A stretch of 64,000 bases of DNA. Source: Spirochaetota bacterium. GTDB lineage: Bacteria > Spirochaetota > JAAYUW01 > JAOAHJ01. Shown here piece after piece: positions 54,099 through 62,508 of this stretch (position 1 is its first letter; each line of letters starts with the position of its first letter). The notes beneath the pieces were generated by a model. That model saw only the letters and a program-made list of their open reading frames with translations, was not told the DNA's origin and searched no databases. The position numbers were made by a program, and so were the translations under genes. The stretch spans positions 1 through 64,000 of the forward strand of contig JAOAHJ010000004.1 of NCBI GenBank assembly GCA_026415295.1, in the 5' to 3' direction.

Positions 54099-55976
54099 TT
54101 ATTTAGGTAAATAGTGGAAAGCTTTAAGTATAATAGATGAAAGATTCATATATAAAATAATTCCAAGTATATCAGCTATTGAAGTTATAAGAGGTCCAGA
54201 TGCTACAGCAGGATCTTGTCCAAATTTATACAATAAAAAAGGTAAAAGAAGTCCAATTAAGCTACTTATTACTATGATAGCTATCATAGAAATAGAGACA
54301 GCAAGCCCTATAATTACTCCAGATCTTATCCATCCAAGTATAAAAACTGCAATTCCCATTGCAATCCCCAACATAAGAGAAACCAGAAACTCTTTGAATG
54401 TTATTTTAATAAAATCTTTTTCACTTATTTCACCAAGTGCAATACTTCTTATTATAAGGGTAGAAGATTGTGAGCCAGCGTTGCCACCACTATCAACAAG
54501 TAGTGGAAGAAAAAATACCAAAGCAACAACAGTTTGTATAAGTGTTTCAAAATGTGCAAGCCCTGCACCAGAGAATATATTAATAAATACTAGGATAATA
54601 AGCCATGAGATTCTTCTTTTCCATAGATCAAAAATTGAAGTATTAATAAATTTTTTTTCTAATGGTAAAATAGCACTTCCCTTATGGAAATCTTCTGTAG
54701 CAACTTCTTCAACAACATCAATAATATCATCATGTGTAACAATTCCAAGGAGATGTCCATCTGAGTCAACAACTGGTAAAATATATGTATCATACTTTTT
54801 AAAAAGTTGTATTGCTTCTTCTTTTTTTTGATCTGCATAAAGACACACAAAACTTCCATCAAGAATTGATTCAAGTTTATCTTCTGGATTTGCAAGAATT
54901 ATTCTTTTTAGGTCAATATCATCTATTAGTTTTCCTTTATCATTAATAACATAAATTGTTTCAATTGTTTCTGAATTATGTCCATTTCTTCTTATATATT
55001 CTAATACTTCCTTTATTTTCATTTCAGGGTTTACTGCAATATATTTATTTGAAATTAATCTTCCAACTGAATCTTCATTATAAGACAACTGTTCAAGTGC
55101 TTTTTTTCTTTCATTTATATCAAGTAAATCAATTAATTTTTGAACAATTTGAGAAGGCAATTCTTCAAATAAAGATATTCTATCATCAGATGGTAGTTTA
55201 GTAATAAGTTCTCTTATTTCTTCTGAAGCAAGATTTTTTATAAGATTATTTTGATTTTCAGGTTCAAGTAAAGAAAAAACTTCATCAGCTTTATTTTTAG
55301 GTAGTATTCTAAAAAAAATAATACTATAATCTAAAGGAAGATTATTCATTATATCTGCGAGTTGAAATGGTTCAAGTTCTGATATAAAAGATTTTAATTC
55401 ATTAAGTTTTCTTTCTTTTATCAAATCAGCAATATCAGGCAAAATCATATCAGTTATTAAAGCTGTTTCTGCATGTAAAGATATTTTTTCGATATCTTCT
55501 TTATCTGCTTCTGGGTTTTCTATAATGTATATCCATTCAAGTATTCTTTTTTGAATAGCATTTAAATCATATATATTTTCAAAATCTCTTAAATTTTCAT
55601 ATTTTGTCCAAAACTTGATTAATTTAGAAATTGTTATTAAATATTCATTGCTTTTATTTTTAGGGATAACAAAGAGTATAATTAATTTTGCTTTATCTCC
55701 TTTTTCATTAAAAATTATTCCATTGTGTGAAAATCCTATAGAACAAATAATTTCACCTTCAAAGTCTATTCTACAATGAGGAGAAGCTATATTAAAGTCG
55801 AGATAAGTATTTAATTGTTTTTCCCTTTCTATTATTAAATTATATATATCATAATTTTCTGGAATTATATTTAAGTTTTTAATTTTTTCAGTTAAAAGTT
55901 TTAAAACCTCTTCTTTATTTAAGTTTTCAATTTCTATCAATCTTCCTTCTGTTACAGCACTTATAATTGCTTCCAT
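54099..55976 (-). CDS. mgtE: PTS EIIA-like / MgtE magnesium channel fusion
   Basis: Fusion protein of 625 residues. Residues 1-150 resemble a PTS EIIA type-2 (fructose/nitrogen) domain: a helix-turn start, EREKQLNTYLDFNIASPHCRI with the equivalent of the phosphorylatable His at residue 67, and an AKLIILFVIPKNKSNEYL strand-loop. Residues about 170-300 are the MgtE N domain (superhelix with EPFQLADIMNNLPLD). Two CBS domains follow (about 305-425). The C-terminal five-helix pore includes VDSGGNAGSQSSTLIIRSIALGE (about 493-515), the magnesium selectivity region, and GQDPAVASGP near 586. Normal MgtE is about 450 residues. AGAGGG ribosome binding site. Magnesium gating may be tied to phosphotransfer (inference). 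Confidence 0.88.
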   Translation of the reverse strand: MEAIISAVTEGRLIEIENLNKEEVLKLLTEKIKNLNIIPENYDIYNLIIEREKQLNTYLDFNIASPHCRIDFEGEIICSIGFSHNGIIFNEKGDKAKLIILFVIPKNKSNEYLITISKLIKFWTKYENLRDFENIYDLNAIQKRILEWIYIIENPEADKEDIEKISLHAETALITDMILPDIADLIKERKLNELKSFISELEPFQLADIMNNLPLDYSIIFFRILPKNKADEVFSLLEPENQNNLIKNLASEEIRELITKLPSDDRISLFEELPSQIVQKLIDLLDINERKKALEQLSYNEDSVGRLISNKYIAVNPEMKIKEVLEYIRRNGHNSETIETIYVINDKGKLIDDIDLKRIILANPEDKLESILDGSFVCLYADQKKEEAIQLFKKYDTYILPVVDSDGHLLGIVTHDDIIDVVEEVATEDFHKGSAILPLEKKFINTSIFDLWKRRISWLIILVFINIFSGAGLAHFETLIQTVVALVFFLPLLVDSGGNAGSQSSTLIIRSIALGEISEKDFIKITFKEFLVSLMLGIAMGIAVFILGWIRSGVIIGLAVSISMIAIIVISSLIGLLLPFLLYKFGQDPAVASGPLITSIADILGIILYMNLSSIILKAFHYLPK

Positions 55977-56181
55977 TTTGTCCCTCTCTAAAATTAATAA
56001 ATAAATAATATATTTTAAATAATTAAAAAAAATTAAGCTTATACAAAGAATTTTGTATTTACAAGTTTTTTAAGTAAATTTATAGCAAATAGTTTTTATG
56101 GAATAAAAAAATTTTTATTTAAGAAATTTATTTGAAATTTTTATTTTTTATTGCCAGAAGAAAATTATCATTTCACTAATT

Positions 56182-56634
56182 TTATTCAAGATATTTTTTA
56201 TACTCATTAATAAATTCAATTATTTTTTCTTTTATCTGATCTCTTATTTTTCTTGTAAATTGAAGTTTTTCTTCTTCTGATCCTATAAAACTTGAAGGAT
56301 CTTGAAATGACCAATGCAATCTTTTTACATTACCTGGAAATATGGGACATTTTTCAGCTGCCTCGGGATCACAAACTGTGATAACAAAATTATAAGTTTT
56401 ACCAGATTTGTATAATTCAAAAACTGATTTTGTTTTATTTTGTGAGATATCATAACCTATTTCATTCATTGCTTTTACTACATACGGATTCAGTTGCCCA
56501 GGTTCTATTCCTGCTGATTCTGCTTCAAAAAATTCCTTTCCTAACTCATTTAAAAATTTTTCAGCCATCTGACTTCTTGCAGAATTATGAACACAAACAA
56601 AAAGTACTTTTACTTTTTCTTCTCTTTTTTTCAT
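56182..56634 (-). CDS. arsC: Arsenate reductase, thioredoxin-coupled ArsC type
   Basis: Low-molecular-weight phosphatase-fold enzyme reducing arsenate to arsenite in the cytoplasm. The P-loop [17 protein letters not shown] (about residues 13-29) holds the nucleophile Cys. [22 protein letters not shown] (about 39-60) and [16 protein letters not shown] with [11 protein letters not shown] (about 91-120) contain the second Cys residues and the catalytic Asp. Length 150 is slightly longer than usual. GGG ribosome binding site. No arsR or arsB lies beside it, so it is an orphan resistance gene or a protein phosphatase. Confidence 0.9.
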   Translation of the reverse strand: MKKREEKVKVLFVCVHNSARSQMAEKFLNELGKEFFEAESAGIEPGQLNPYVVKAMNEIGYDISQNKTKSVFELYKSGKTYNFVITVCDPEAAEKCPIFPGNVKRLHWSFQDPSSFIGSEEEKLQFTRKIRDQIKEKIIEFINEYKKYLE

Positions 56635-56906
56635 ATTTTTCCCTGTAAGTATTTTTTTTATTTTAATTATCAGTCTTTTATTTTTTAAAAAAATTATTTA
56701 AAAAAAATTATTTTTTAAATTCAAAATAAAAATTAAATAATTTTATTAATTAATAATTAAATATTTGTTAAAAAATAATTAAGTTAGCTATTTAAATTAT
56801 AAAACTATTGAAAAATTATTAAAAAAGTCTTTAAGAAGAATATTTTTATTAATAATTGAAAATTTTTAAAGAAATTATATTTTAATATAAGTGAATTATA
56901 TAAATT
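56635..56906. other. AT-rich divergent intergenic region
   Basis: About 270 bases between divergent arsC and the methyltransferase gene, almost pure A+T. TATATAAAT directly precedes the methyltransferase ATG. No other element is recognised. Confidence 0.4.
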
Positions 56907-57566
56907 ATGATGACAAAAATGTTAAATACAGAAAATGGTTATAATTTATTTTATAAAAATTATAAAGATGAATATAAATATCTTGATTCTTTTGATTGGG
57001 ATTTATTTTTGAATTTATTTAAAAAAAACATTATTGATAAGGATAACATAAACATTATGATTCTTGGATGTGGTGATGGTAGAGAAACATTAAGAATTTA
57101 TAGATTACTCAAGAAGTTAAATAAAAATTTTAATCTTTATGGGGTTGATATTTCAGAAAAAATGCTTTCTGTTTTGAAAAAAAAATTAAAAAAATTAGAT
57201 ATTAATGAAAAAAATTTTTTTAAGTATGATTTTTTAGATAACTTTGATAAAAAGTTTATTAATTATTTTGATTTTGTAATTGGACTTTTTATTTTAGTAC
57301 ATATAAAGCCTATAGATCTAACAAAATTTTTTGACAATATTAAACAGATTTTAAAAAAAGAAGGCTATTTTATTTTTAATAATATACCTCAAAAAGAAGG
57401 GAAAGTTCTAAAAGTTAATAACCATAAATTTGTTATTGAGTTTTTTGATCATAATATTGATAAAGTTATTGAAGTTGCATTAAATAGTGGTTTTACATTT
57501 ATCAAGAAAGAGTCTAATTTTTTTGAAAAGAAGTTAGTTTCAGATATTTTGCTTTTTAAAAATTAA
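56907..57566 (+). CDS. Class I SAM-dependent methyltransferase
   Basis: Predicted methyltransferase of 219 residues with a Rossmann-like fold. Motif I is MILGCGDGRETLRI (about residues 51-64), the acidic end of strand 2 is LYGVDISEKMLSVL (about 78-91), and motif IV is FDFVIGLFILVHI (about 119-131). The C-terminal strands follow with KKEGYFIFNNIP near 154. The substrate is unknown. Two ATG codons stand in tandem at the start without a Shine-Dalgarno sequence. The gene is followed by a PAS-GGDEF gene on the same strand after about 105 bases. Confidence 0.82.
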   Translation: MMTKMLNTENGYNLFYKNYKDEYKYLDSFDWDLFLNLFKKNIIDKDNINIMILGCGDGRETLRIYRLLKKLNKNFNLYGVDISEKMLSVLKKKLKKLDINEKNFFKYDFLDNFDKKFINYFDFVIGLFILVHIKPIDLTKFFDNIKQILKKEGYFIFNNIPQKEGKVLKVNNHKFVIEFFDHNIDKVIEVALNSGFTFIKKESNFFEKKLVSDILLFKN

Positions 57567-57672
57567 TTAAAAAATTAAAATGAAAAAATTTATTTAAAAA
57601 AATATTTTGTAAATTACTATATAAAAAAGTAAATTAAAATTAATTTTAATTTGATATTATATTAACTATTTT

Positions 57673-58551
57673 ATGAAAAACATTTTAAATTTATTAAAAA
57701 TATTGGAAAATTCTTCTGCTGGAATTTTAATTTTTGATAAAAATAAAAATATTGTATTTAATAATTTAACATTTAGTCATAATATTTTTAAAATCGATTT
57801 TGAAAATGAAGATTTCATAAGTTTTTTAAATAAATTTAAAGAATTTATATCAGAAGAATTTGGCAGATCCAATTTAGAGGATATATCTTATGAGTTTGAG
57901 TTTACATTAAAATCTGGGAATTTAATATGGATTAAATTTGATATAAAAAAAGAGTTTGATAATAATAAAAATTTGAAATACTTAATTATAACATTTTTTG
58001 ATATTACTGAATGTAAAAAAAAGGAATTTGAATATAAAAAAAAGAGTCAGATAGATTTTTTAACAAATGTTTATAATAGAAATTATTTTGAGGAAAAACT
58101 TGACATAGAGATTCAGAGATGTACAAGATCAGAGAAACCATTATCTATATTAATGATAGATGTAGATAATTTCAAATACATAAATGATAACTTTGGTCAT
58201 AATGTAGGAGATTTAATATTAAAAAATATAGCTAATATAGTTAAATTATCTCTTCATAGAAAATCTGATTTTGTATCAAGATATGGAGGGGATGAATTTA
58301 TTTGTTTGTTGCCTTATACAGACTCAAAAGGAGCGGTAGTTGTGTCTAATAGAATAAATAAAAAATTTGATGAAATTAAATTTAATAACTCACTTTATGA
58401 AAAAATTACTTTAAGTATTGGTGTATATACTCAATTACCTGAAAAGAATATAATTAAAGAAAAAATAATTGAAAATGTAGATAAAGCTTTATATTATTCT
58501 AAAAAAAATGGTAAAAATTTAATTACCTTATATGATGATATTTATAAATAA
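57673..58551 (+). CDS. PAS-GGDEF diguanylate cyclase
   Basis: Soluble 292-residue protein. Residues about 1-120 form a PAS-like sensor (SAGILIFDKNKNIVFNN near 15-31 and a PAC-like end LIITFFDITECKKKE near 103-117). The GGDEF domain starts at QIDFLTNVYNRNYFEEK near 128. The active site SRYGGDEF (about 210-217) is intact, preceded by RKSD, an RxxD inhibitory site. It should make cyclic di-GMP under control of the PAS domain; the ligand is unknown. No membrane helix. A TATTAT hexamer 12 bases before the ATG and no Shine-Dalgarno sequence suggest a short-leader message. A bidirectional terminator separates it from the EF-G-like gene. Confidence 0.92.
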   Translation: MKNILNLLKILENSSAGILIFDKNKNIVFNNLTFSHNIFKIDFENEDFISFLNKFKEFISEEFGRSNLEDISYEFEFTLKSGNLIWIKFDIKKEFDNNKNLKYLIITFFDITECKKKEFEYKKKSQIDFLTNVYNRNYFEEKLDIEIQRCTRSEKPLSILMIDVDNFKYINDNFGHNVGDLILKNIANIVKLSLHRKSDFVSRYGGDEFICLLPYTDSKGAVVVSNRINKKFDEIKFNNSLYEKITLSIGVYTQLPEKNIIKEKIIENVDKALYYSKKNGKNLITLYDDIYK

Positions 58552-58582
58552 ATGAAATAAATAATTATTTTTTTATAAATAA

Positions 58583-58643
58583 AAGGCTACCCATTTTAAT
58601 TAATTTAATATTAAATAGTTTATTGGGTAGCCTTCTTTTTTTA
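58583..58643. terminator. Bidirectional terminator between PAS-GGDEF and EF-G-like genes
   Basis: Perfect 11-bp inverted repeat AAGGCTACCCA (58583-58593) and its complement (58624-58634), loop 30 bases, with a T run after the plus-strand arm (58636-58642) and an A-rich flank on the other side. It serves two convergent genes, and its right flank reaches the last codons of the EF-G-like gene. Confidence 0.82.
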
Positions 58644-60728
58644 TTCTTCCTGTTCTTCCTGAATCTCTTTCTTCCTCTGCTCTATAATATTCTCAGCTAT
58701 CTTACCAGTAATTGGTGAATAATGGTCAAATTCAATTTCAAATGAACCTGTTCCTTGAGTTATTGATTTTAAATCAATAGCATATTTTAAAAGTTCAGCA
58801 TGTGGAACTTCTGCTTTAATTAACTGGTTTTTTCCTGGAAGTGGATCCATTCCAAGTATTTTGCCTCTTTTTGAGTTCAAATCTGACATAATATCTCCAG
58901 TATATTTTTCAGGGGAATAAACATACAACTTCATTATGGGTTCAAGGAGAATAGGATCTGCATTTCTTAATGCTTCTTTTAAAGCTTGCCTTGCAGCAAT
59001 TTTAAATGATAACTCAGAAGAATCAACAGGATGGTACATTCCATCAAATAATTCAACTTCAATATCTACTACTGGATAGCTTGCAAGAACACCTCTTTCC
59101 ATTCCTTCTAATAATCCTTTTTCTACACCAGGTATAAATTGCTTTGGTATTTTACCACCAACAATTGCATTAATAAAATTAAATCCTTTTCCTCTCTGGT
59201 TAGGTCTAACTCTTATATGAACTTCTCCAAATTGCCCATGCCCACCAGATTGTTTTTTATGTCTATATTTTGCTTCTGATTCTTTTCTAATTGTTTCTTT
59301 ATAATTAATTTTTGGTATAGAAATATCAATGTTTGTTTTTAATAATTTTTTTACTTTTGAAAAATATACATCAAGGTGTAGTTCTCCCATTCCAGAAGCT
59401 ACATTTTCATGAGTTTCTGGATTAAAACTAATTTTGAAAGTTGGATCTTCTTCTGAAAATTTATTTAGATTTGATATTATTTTTTCAAGAACATTTTTAT
59501 CTGCAGATGATATGGCAACGGAATATATTGGTTGTGGCAAATCAAGTTTTGGTAATAAAACATTTATATTCTTATCACATATTGTGTCAGAAATTGAGAT
59601 CTGATCAATTTTCTGAAAAATAACAATGTCTCCACAACTAGCTTCATCAATTTCTGTATATTTATTGCCAATTGGAATTAGCAATTTTGAAATTTTTATT
59701 TTTGTGTTTTTCTCTGGAATGATTAATTCAGTTTCCTTTGTTATTTTCCCTGAAATGATATGTATATAAGAAAGTTTACCTGCAAATTGATCAATAACGG
59801 TTTTAAAACAAAAACCGATAAAAGGGGCATTTGGGTCTATTTTTATTCTTTCATTTTCATTGTTTCTTGAAACAAACTCTTTTTTATATGTAATGTCTGG
59901 GAAAGCTTCCTCTGCTATTCTTAACATTGATGAAAGTCCTATCCCTTTTTCTGCAGATCCACAGATAATAGGAATAAATTTGCCTTCTTCGACAGTTTTT
60001 AAAAGTCCTTCTAAGATTTCTTCTTTTGTAAGTTTTTCTCCAGCTAAAAATTTTTCAATTAAATTATCTGAAGCTTCTGCAACTGCTTCCATTATTGCTT
60101 CATGAGCTTTATTAGCATTGTCTTTATAATTTTGAGGAATATCTTTTTCTACAAAATTATTTCCCTCTTTTATATAAGATTTCATTTCTATAACATCGAT
60201 AACTCCGATGAATTCTTTTTTTTCATTATAAATTGGCAATTCAACTGGAACAGCAGGTTTATTGAAGTTTTCTTTTATATCATTTGCAACTTTTTCAAAA
60301 TTAGCAATAGGTTTATCTAATTTATTTATGAATATTATTCTCGGAATGTTGTATTTATCAAGTAGATTCCAATGTTTTATAGTTTCAATTTGTACTCCTG
60401 CTTCACCATCAACAACAAGTATTGCTCCATCTGCAACTCTTAAGGATGCTCTAACTTCACCAACAAAGTCTGCAGATCCTGGGACATCTATAATATTAAA
60501 TTTAAAATTTTCATGCTCAATATAAGCAATTGAAGATTTTAGGGAAATTTTTCTTGCTTTTTCTTCTTCATCCCAATCTGATACAGTATTTCCTTTTTCT
60601 ATATTACCTGGTTCTTTTATTATATTCTTTTGAAAAAGGATATTTTCAAGTAATATTGTTTTCCCCGATCCAGTATGCCCAAGTAAAACAATATTTCTTA
60701 TTTTTGATGTAGGATAATGGTTAGCCAT
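58641..60728 (-). CDS. Elongation factor G-like GTPase (EF-G paralogue)
   Basis: Five-domain translational GTPase of 695 residues, probably an EF-G2-type paralogue rather than the main translocase. G1 is GHTGSGKT (residues 17-24). G3 reads DVPGSADF (81-88), with Ser85 replacing the catalytic His of DTPGHVDF. G4 NKLDK near 131 is intact. Switch I reads RKISLKS instead of RGITITS. Domain IV is present (QSGGHGQFGEVHIRV near 495), as is the domain V end SPITGKIAENIIEQRKKE. Such paralogues occur in thermophiles and spirochaetes and may act in ribosome recycling or stress. A GGAGG site precedes the ATG. No rpsL/rpsG/tuf genes are nearby, unlike true fusA. Confidence 0.9.
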   Translation of the reverse strand: MANHYPTSKIRNIVLLGHTGSGKTILLENILFQKNIIKEPGNIEKGNTVSDWDEEEKARKISLKSSIAYIEHENFKFNIIDVPGSADFVGEVRASLRVADGAILVVDGEAGVQIETIKHWNLLDKYNIPRIIFINKLDKPIANFEKVANDIKENFNKPAVPVELPIYNEKKEFIGVIDVIEMKSYIKEGNNFVEKDIPQNYKDNANKAHEAIMEAVAEASDNLIEKFLAGEKLTKEEILEGLLKTVEEGKFIPIICGSAEKGIGLSSMLRIAEEAFPDITYKKEFVSRNNENERIKIDPNAPFIGFCFKTVIDQFAGKLSYIHIISGKITKETELIIPEKNTKIKISKLLIPIGNKYTEIDEASCGDIVIFQKIDQISISDTICDKNINVLLPKLDLPQPIYSVAISSADKNVLEKIISNLNKFSEEDPTFKISFNPETHENVASGMGELHLDVYFSKVKKLLKTNIDISIPKINYKETIRKESEAKYRHKKQSGGHGQFGEVHIRVRPNQRGKGFNFINAIVGGKIPKQFIPGVEKGLLEGMERGVLASYPVVDIEVELFDGMYHPVDSSELSFKIAARQALKEALRNADPILLEPIMKLYVYSPEKYTGDIMSDLNSKRGKILGMDPLPGKNQLIKAEVPHAELLKYAIDLKSITQGTGSFEIEFDHYSPITGKIAENIIEQRKKEIQEEQEE

Positions 60729-60809
60729 AATTCCTCCTGTATAATTTACAAAAGATAATTTTTAATAAAAATACATAAAAACAAATAATTGTCAAACTTT
60801 ATTAAACAT

Positions 60810-62255
60810 TTATATATGAGTTGGGAAGCCTTCTGCAACTTCAAAAGCACCATGTAATATTTCGTTTATTGTTGGATGTGGAAATATTGTTAAACATAAT
60901 TGATCCAACTTAATTTTATTTTTACAAGATAAAATAAGTTGGGATATAAGCTCCGTTGCATATGGTGATACTATTGTACCACCAACTATAATATTATCTT
61001 TTTTATTATAAATAATTTTTGCAAATCCATCTTTTTCTTCCATAGTTCTAGCCCTACCGTTTGCTGATAGAGGAAATTTTGCAATTTTGAAATCTTCTTT
61101 GTTTTTAATTTTATCTGAATTTTCTAAATCTACTTCTCTTAAACCAGTACTTGCAATTTCAGGGATTGAGAATATTATTGATGGATAATAATCAAGTTCA
61201 ATTTTTGTTTTTTTACCACAAATATTATTCGCTGCAACTATGCCTTCATATAAAGCAACATGGGCAAGCATTATTTTAGCTCTTATATCTCCTATAGCAT
61301 AAATGTTATCTATATTTGTTTTCAAGTAATCATCAGTAATAACTCCTTTTTGAATATTTAATCCTAAATTTTTCAAATCATCATTAATATTTGGAACTCT
61401 ACCAGTTGATAAGAGTACTTTTTCGACTAATATTTCTCTAGTTAAATTTTCATTGTGACCATTGTTAGTCTTTTTTTTATTATTCTTAATTATAAGTTTA
61501 TATTTGTTTTCTTGTTCTAAAAAGCTTATGTCTTCTATATTTGAGTTTTCAAAAATTTCAACCTTGTTGCTTTTTAGAGATTTTTTAACTTCCTCTACAG
61601 CATCAGAATCTTCAAATGGGAGAATATGATCCATTAATTCAATAATATAAGTTTTAACCTTGAATATTGAAAAAAAAGTTGCAAATTCAACCCCAATGAC
61701 ACCACCACCTATTATTGCTATAGATTCTGGAAGATTTTCTAAATTAAAAATATCATCTGAAGTTAAGATACCTGAAATTTTTTTAAAAAAATCTGGGGAA
61801 GAGGGTTTTGATCCATTTGCTAAAACTATAAAATCAGTTTCTAATTCAATTAAAGAATTATCAGAAGTTCTAGTTACCAAAATTTTATTTTTGGAAATTA
61901 CTTCCGCTAACCCATAAATGAGATTTACTTTGTATTTATTAAGTAGATATTCTATTCCTTTTCTTGATAAAAGGACACTTTTATTCATTTGTTTCTTAAT
62001 AGCATTAAAATCGAAAGCTATGTTGTCAACTTTTATACCAAATTTTCTAAGTTTTTCATTTGCATCATAAAAATAATGGGCTGATTGAATTAAGCTTTTA
62101 GTAGGAATACATCCAACATTTGTGCATGTTCCACCGATATAACTTTTTTCAACAAGAGTAACTTTTTTCCCAAATTGAGCTAATTTGATAGCACAAGCAT
62201 AACCAGCAGGTCCTCCACCTATAACAACTATTTCTGTCTTTTCTAAAATATTCAT
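60810..62255 (-). CDS. lpdA: Dihydrolipoamide dehydrogenase (E3)
   Basis: FAD-dependent disulfide oxidoreductase of 2-oxoacid dehydrogenase or glycine cleavage complexes. FAD site GGGPAGYACAIKLAQFG (about residues 13-29), redox disulfide GGTCTNVGCIPTKSL (about 41-55), NAD site IIGGGVIGVEFATFF (about 182-196), second FAD block IDNIYAIGDI near 313, and the catalytic His-Glu pair in FPHPTINEILHGAFE near 460-474. Length 481 is normal. A short Lys/Asn-rich insertion occurs near residue 260. AGGA ribosome binding site. No E1/E2 or gcv gene is adjacent, so the partner complex is unknown. Related flavin disulfide reductases are less likely given the complete E3 motif set. Confidence 0.9.
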   Translation of the reverse strand: MNILEKTEIVVIGGGPAGYACAIKLAQFGKKVTLVEKSYIGGTCTNVGCIPTKSLIQSAHYFYDANEKLRKFGIKVDNIAFDFNAIKKQMNKSVLLSRKGIEYLLNKYKVNLIYGLAEVISKNKILVTRTSDNSLIELETDFIVLANGSKPSSPDFFKKISGILTSDDIFNLENLPESIAIIGGGVIGVEFATFFSIFKVKTYIIELMDHILPFEDSDAVEEVKKSLKSNKVEIFENSNIEDISFLEQENKYKLIIKNNKKKTNNGHNENLTREILVEKVLLSTGRVPNINDDLKNLGLNIQKGVITDDYLKTNIDNIYAIGDIRAKIMLAHVALYEGIVAANNICGKKTKIELDYYPSIIFSIPEIASTGLREVDLENSDKIKNKEDFKIAKFPLSANGRARTMEEKDGFAKIIYNKKDNIIVGGTIVSPYATELISQLILSCKNKIKLDQLCLTIFPHPTINEILHGAFEVAEGFPTHI

Positions 62256-62376
62256 ACTTTATAATCCTTTTGAATTTTGCATATTTTTAAGTTTTTAAGA
62301 TAATAATAAAATTTTGATAATTTTCAAATAAAAAATATTTAAATTATCAGTTTGTTATTTTTATTTATTATAATTT

Positions 62377-62404
62377 TTGACAAAAAAATTATATTATTTA
62401 AAAT
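62377..62404 (+). promoter_or_regulatory. Sigma70-type promoter of HtrA-like gene
   Basis: Perfect TTGACA at 62377-62382, a 16-base spacer and TAAAAT at 62399-62404, the same pair and spacing as at 5455-5482. Predicted start near 62411; leader about 98 bases ending in AAGGAG. Confidence 0.6.
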
Positions 62405-62508
62405 CTATATAACTTATACAAAAAATAAATTTTAGGCTAAACTTTTAACAAAAATTATAAAAAAAATAATTATTAAATATTTAATTATTAAAATAAGGAG
62501 TAACTAGA

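Noticed and set aside
56182-56634. Complete arsenic resistance operon around arsC
   Set aside because: Neighbours are a magnesium channel and, divergently, a methyltransferase that lacks the Cys pattern of ArsM. No arsR or arsB/acr3 is present.
58641-60728. Main elongation factor G (fusA) or TetM-like ribosome protection protein
   Set aside because: The altered G3 motif and the absence of rpsL, rpsG or tuf nearby argue against fusA. TetM-like proteins keep DTPGH, and no other resistance features are seen.
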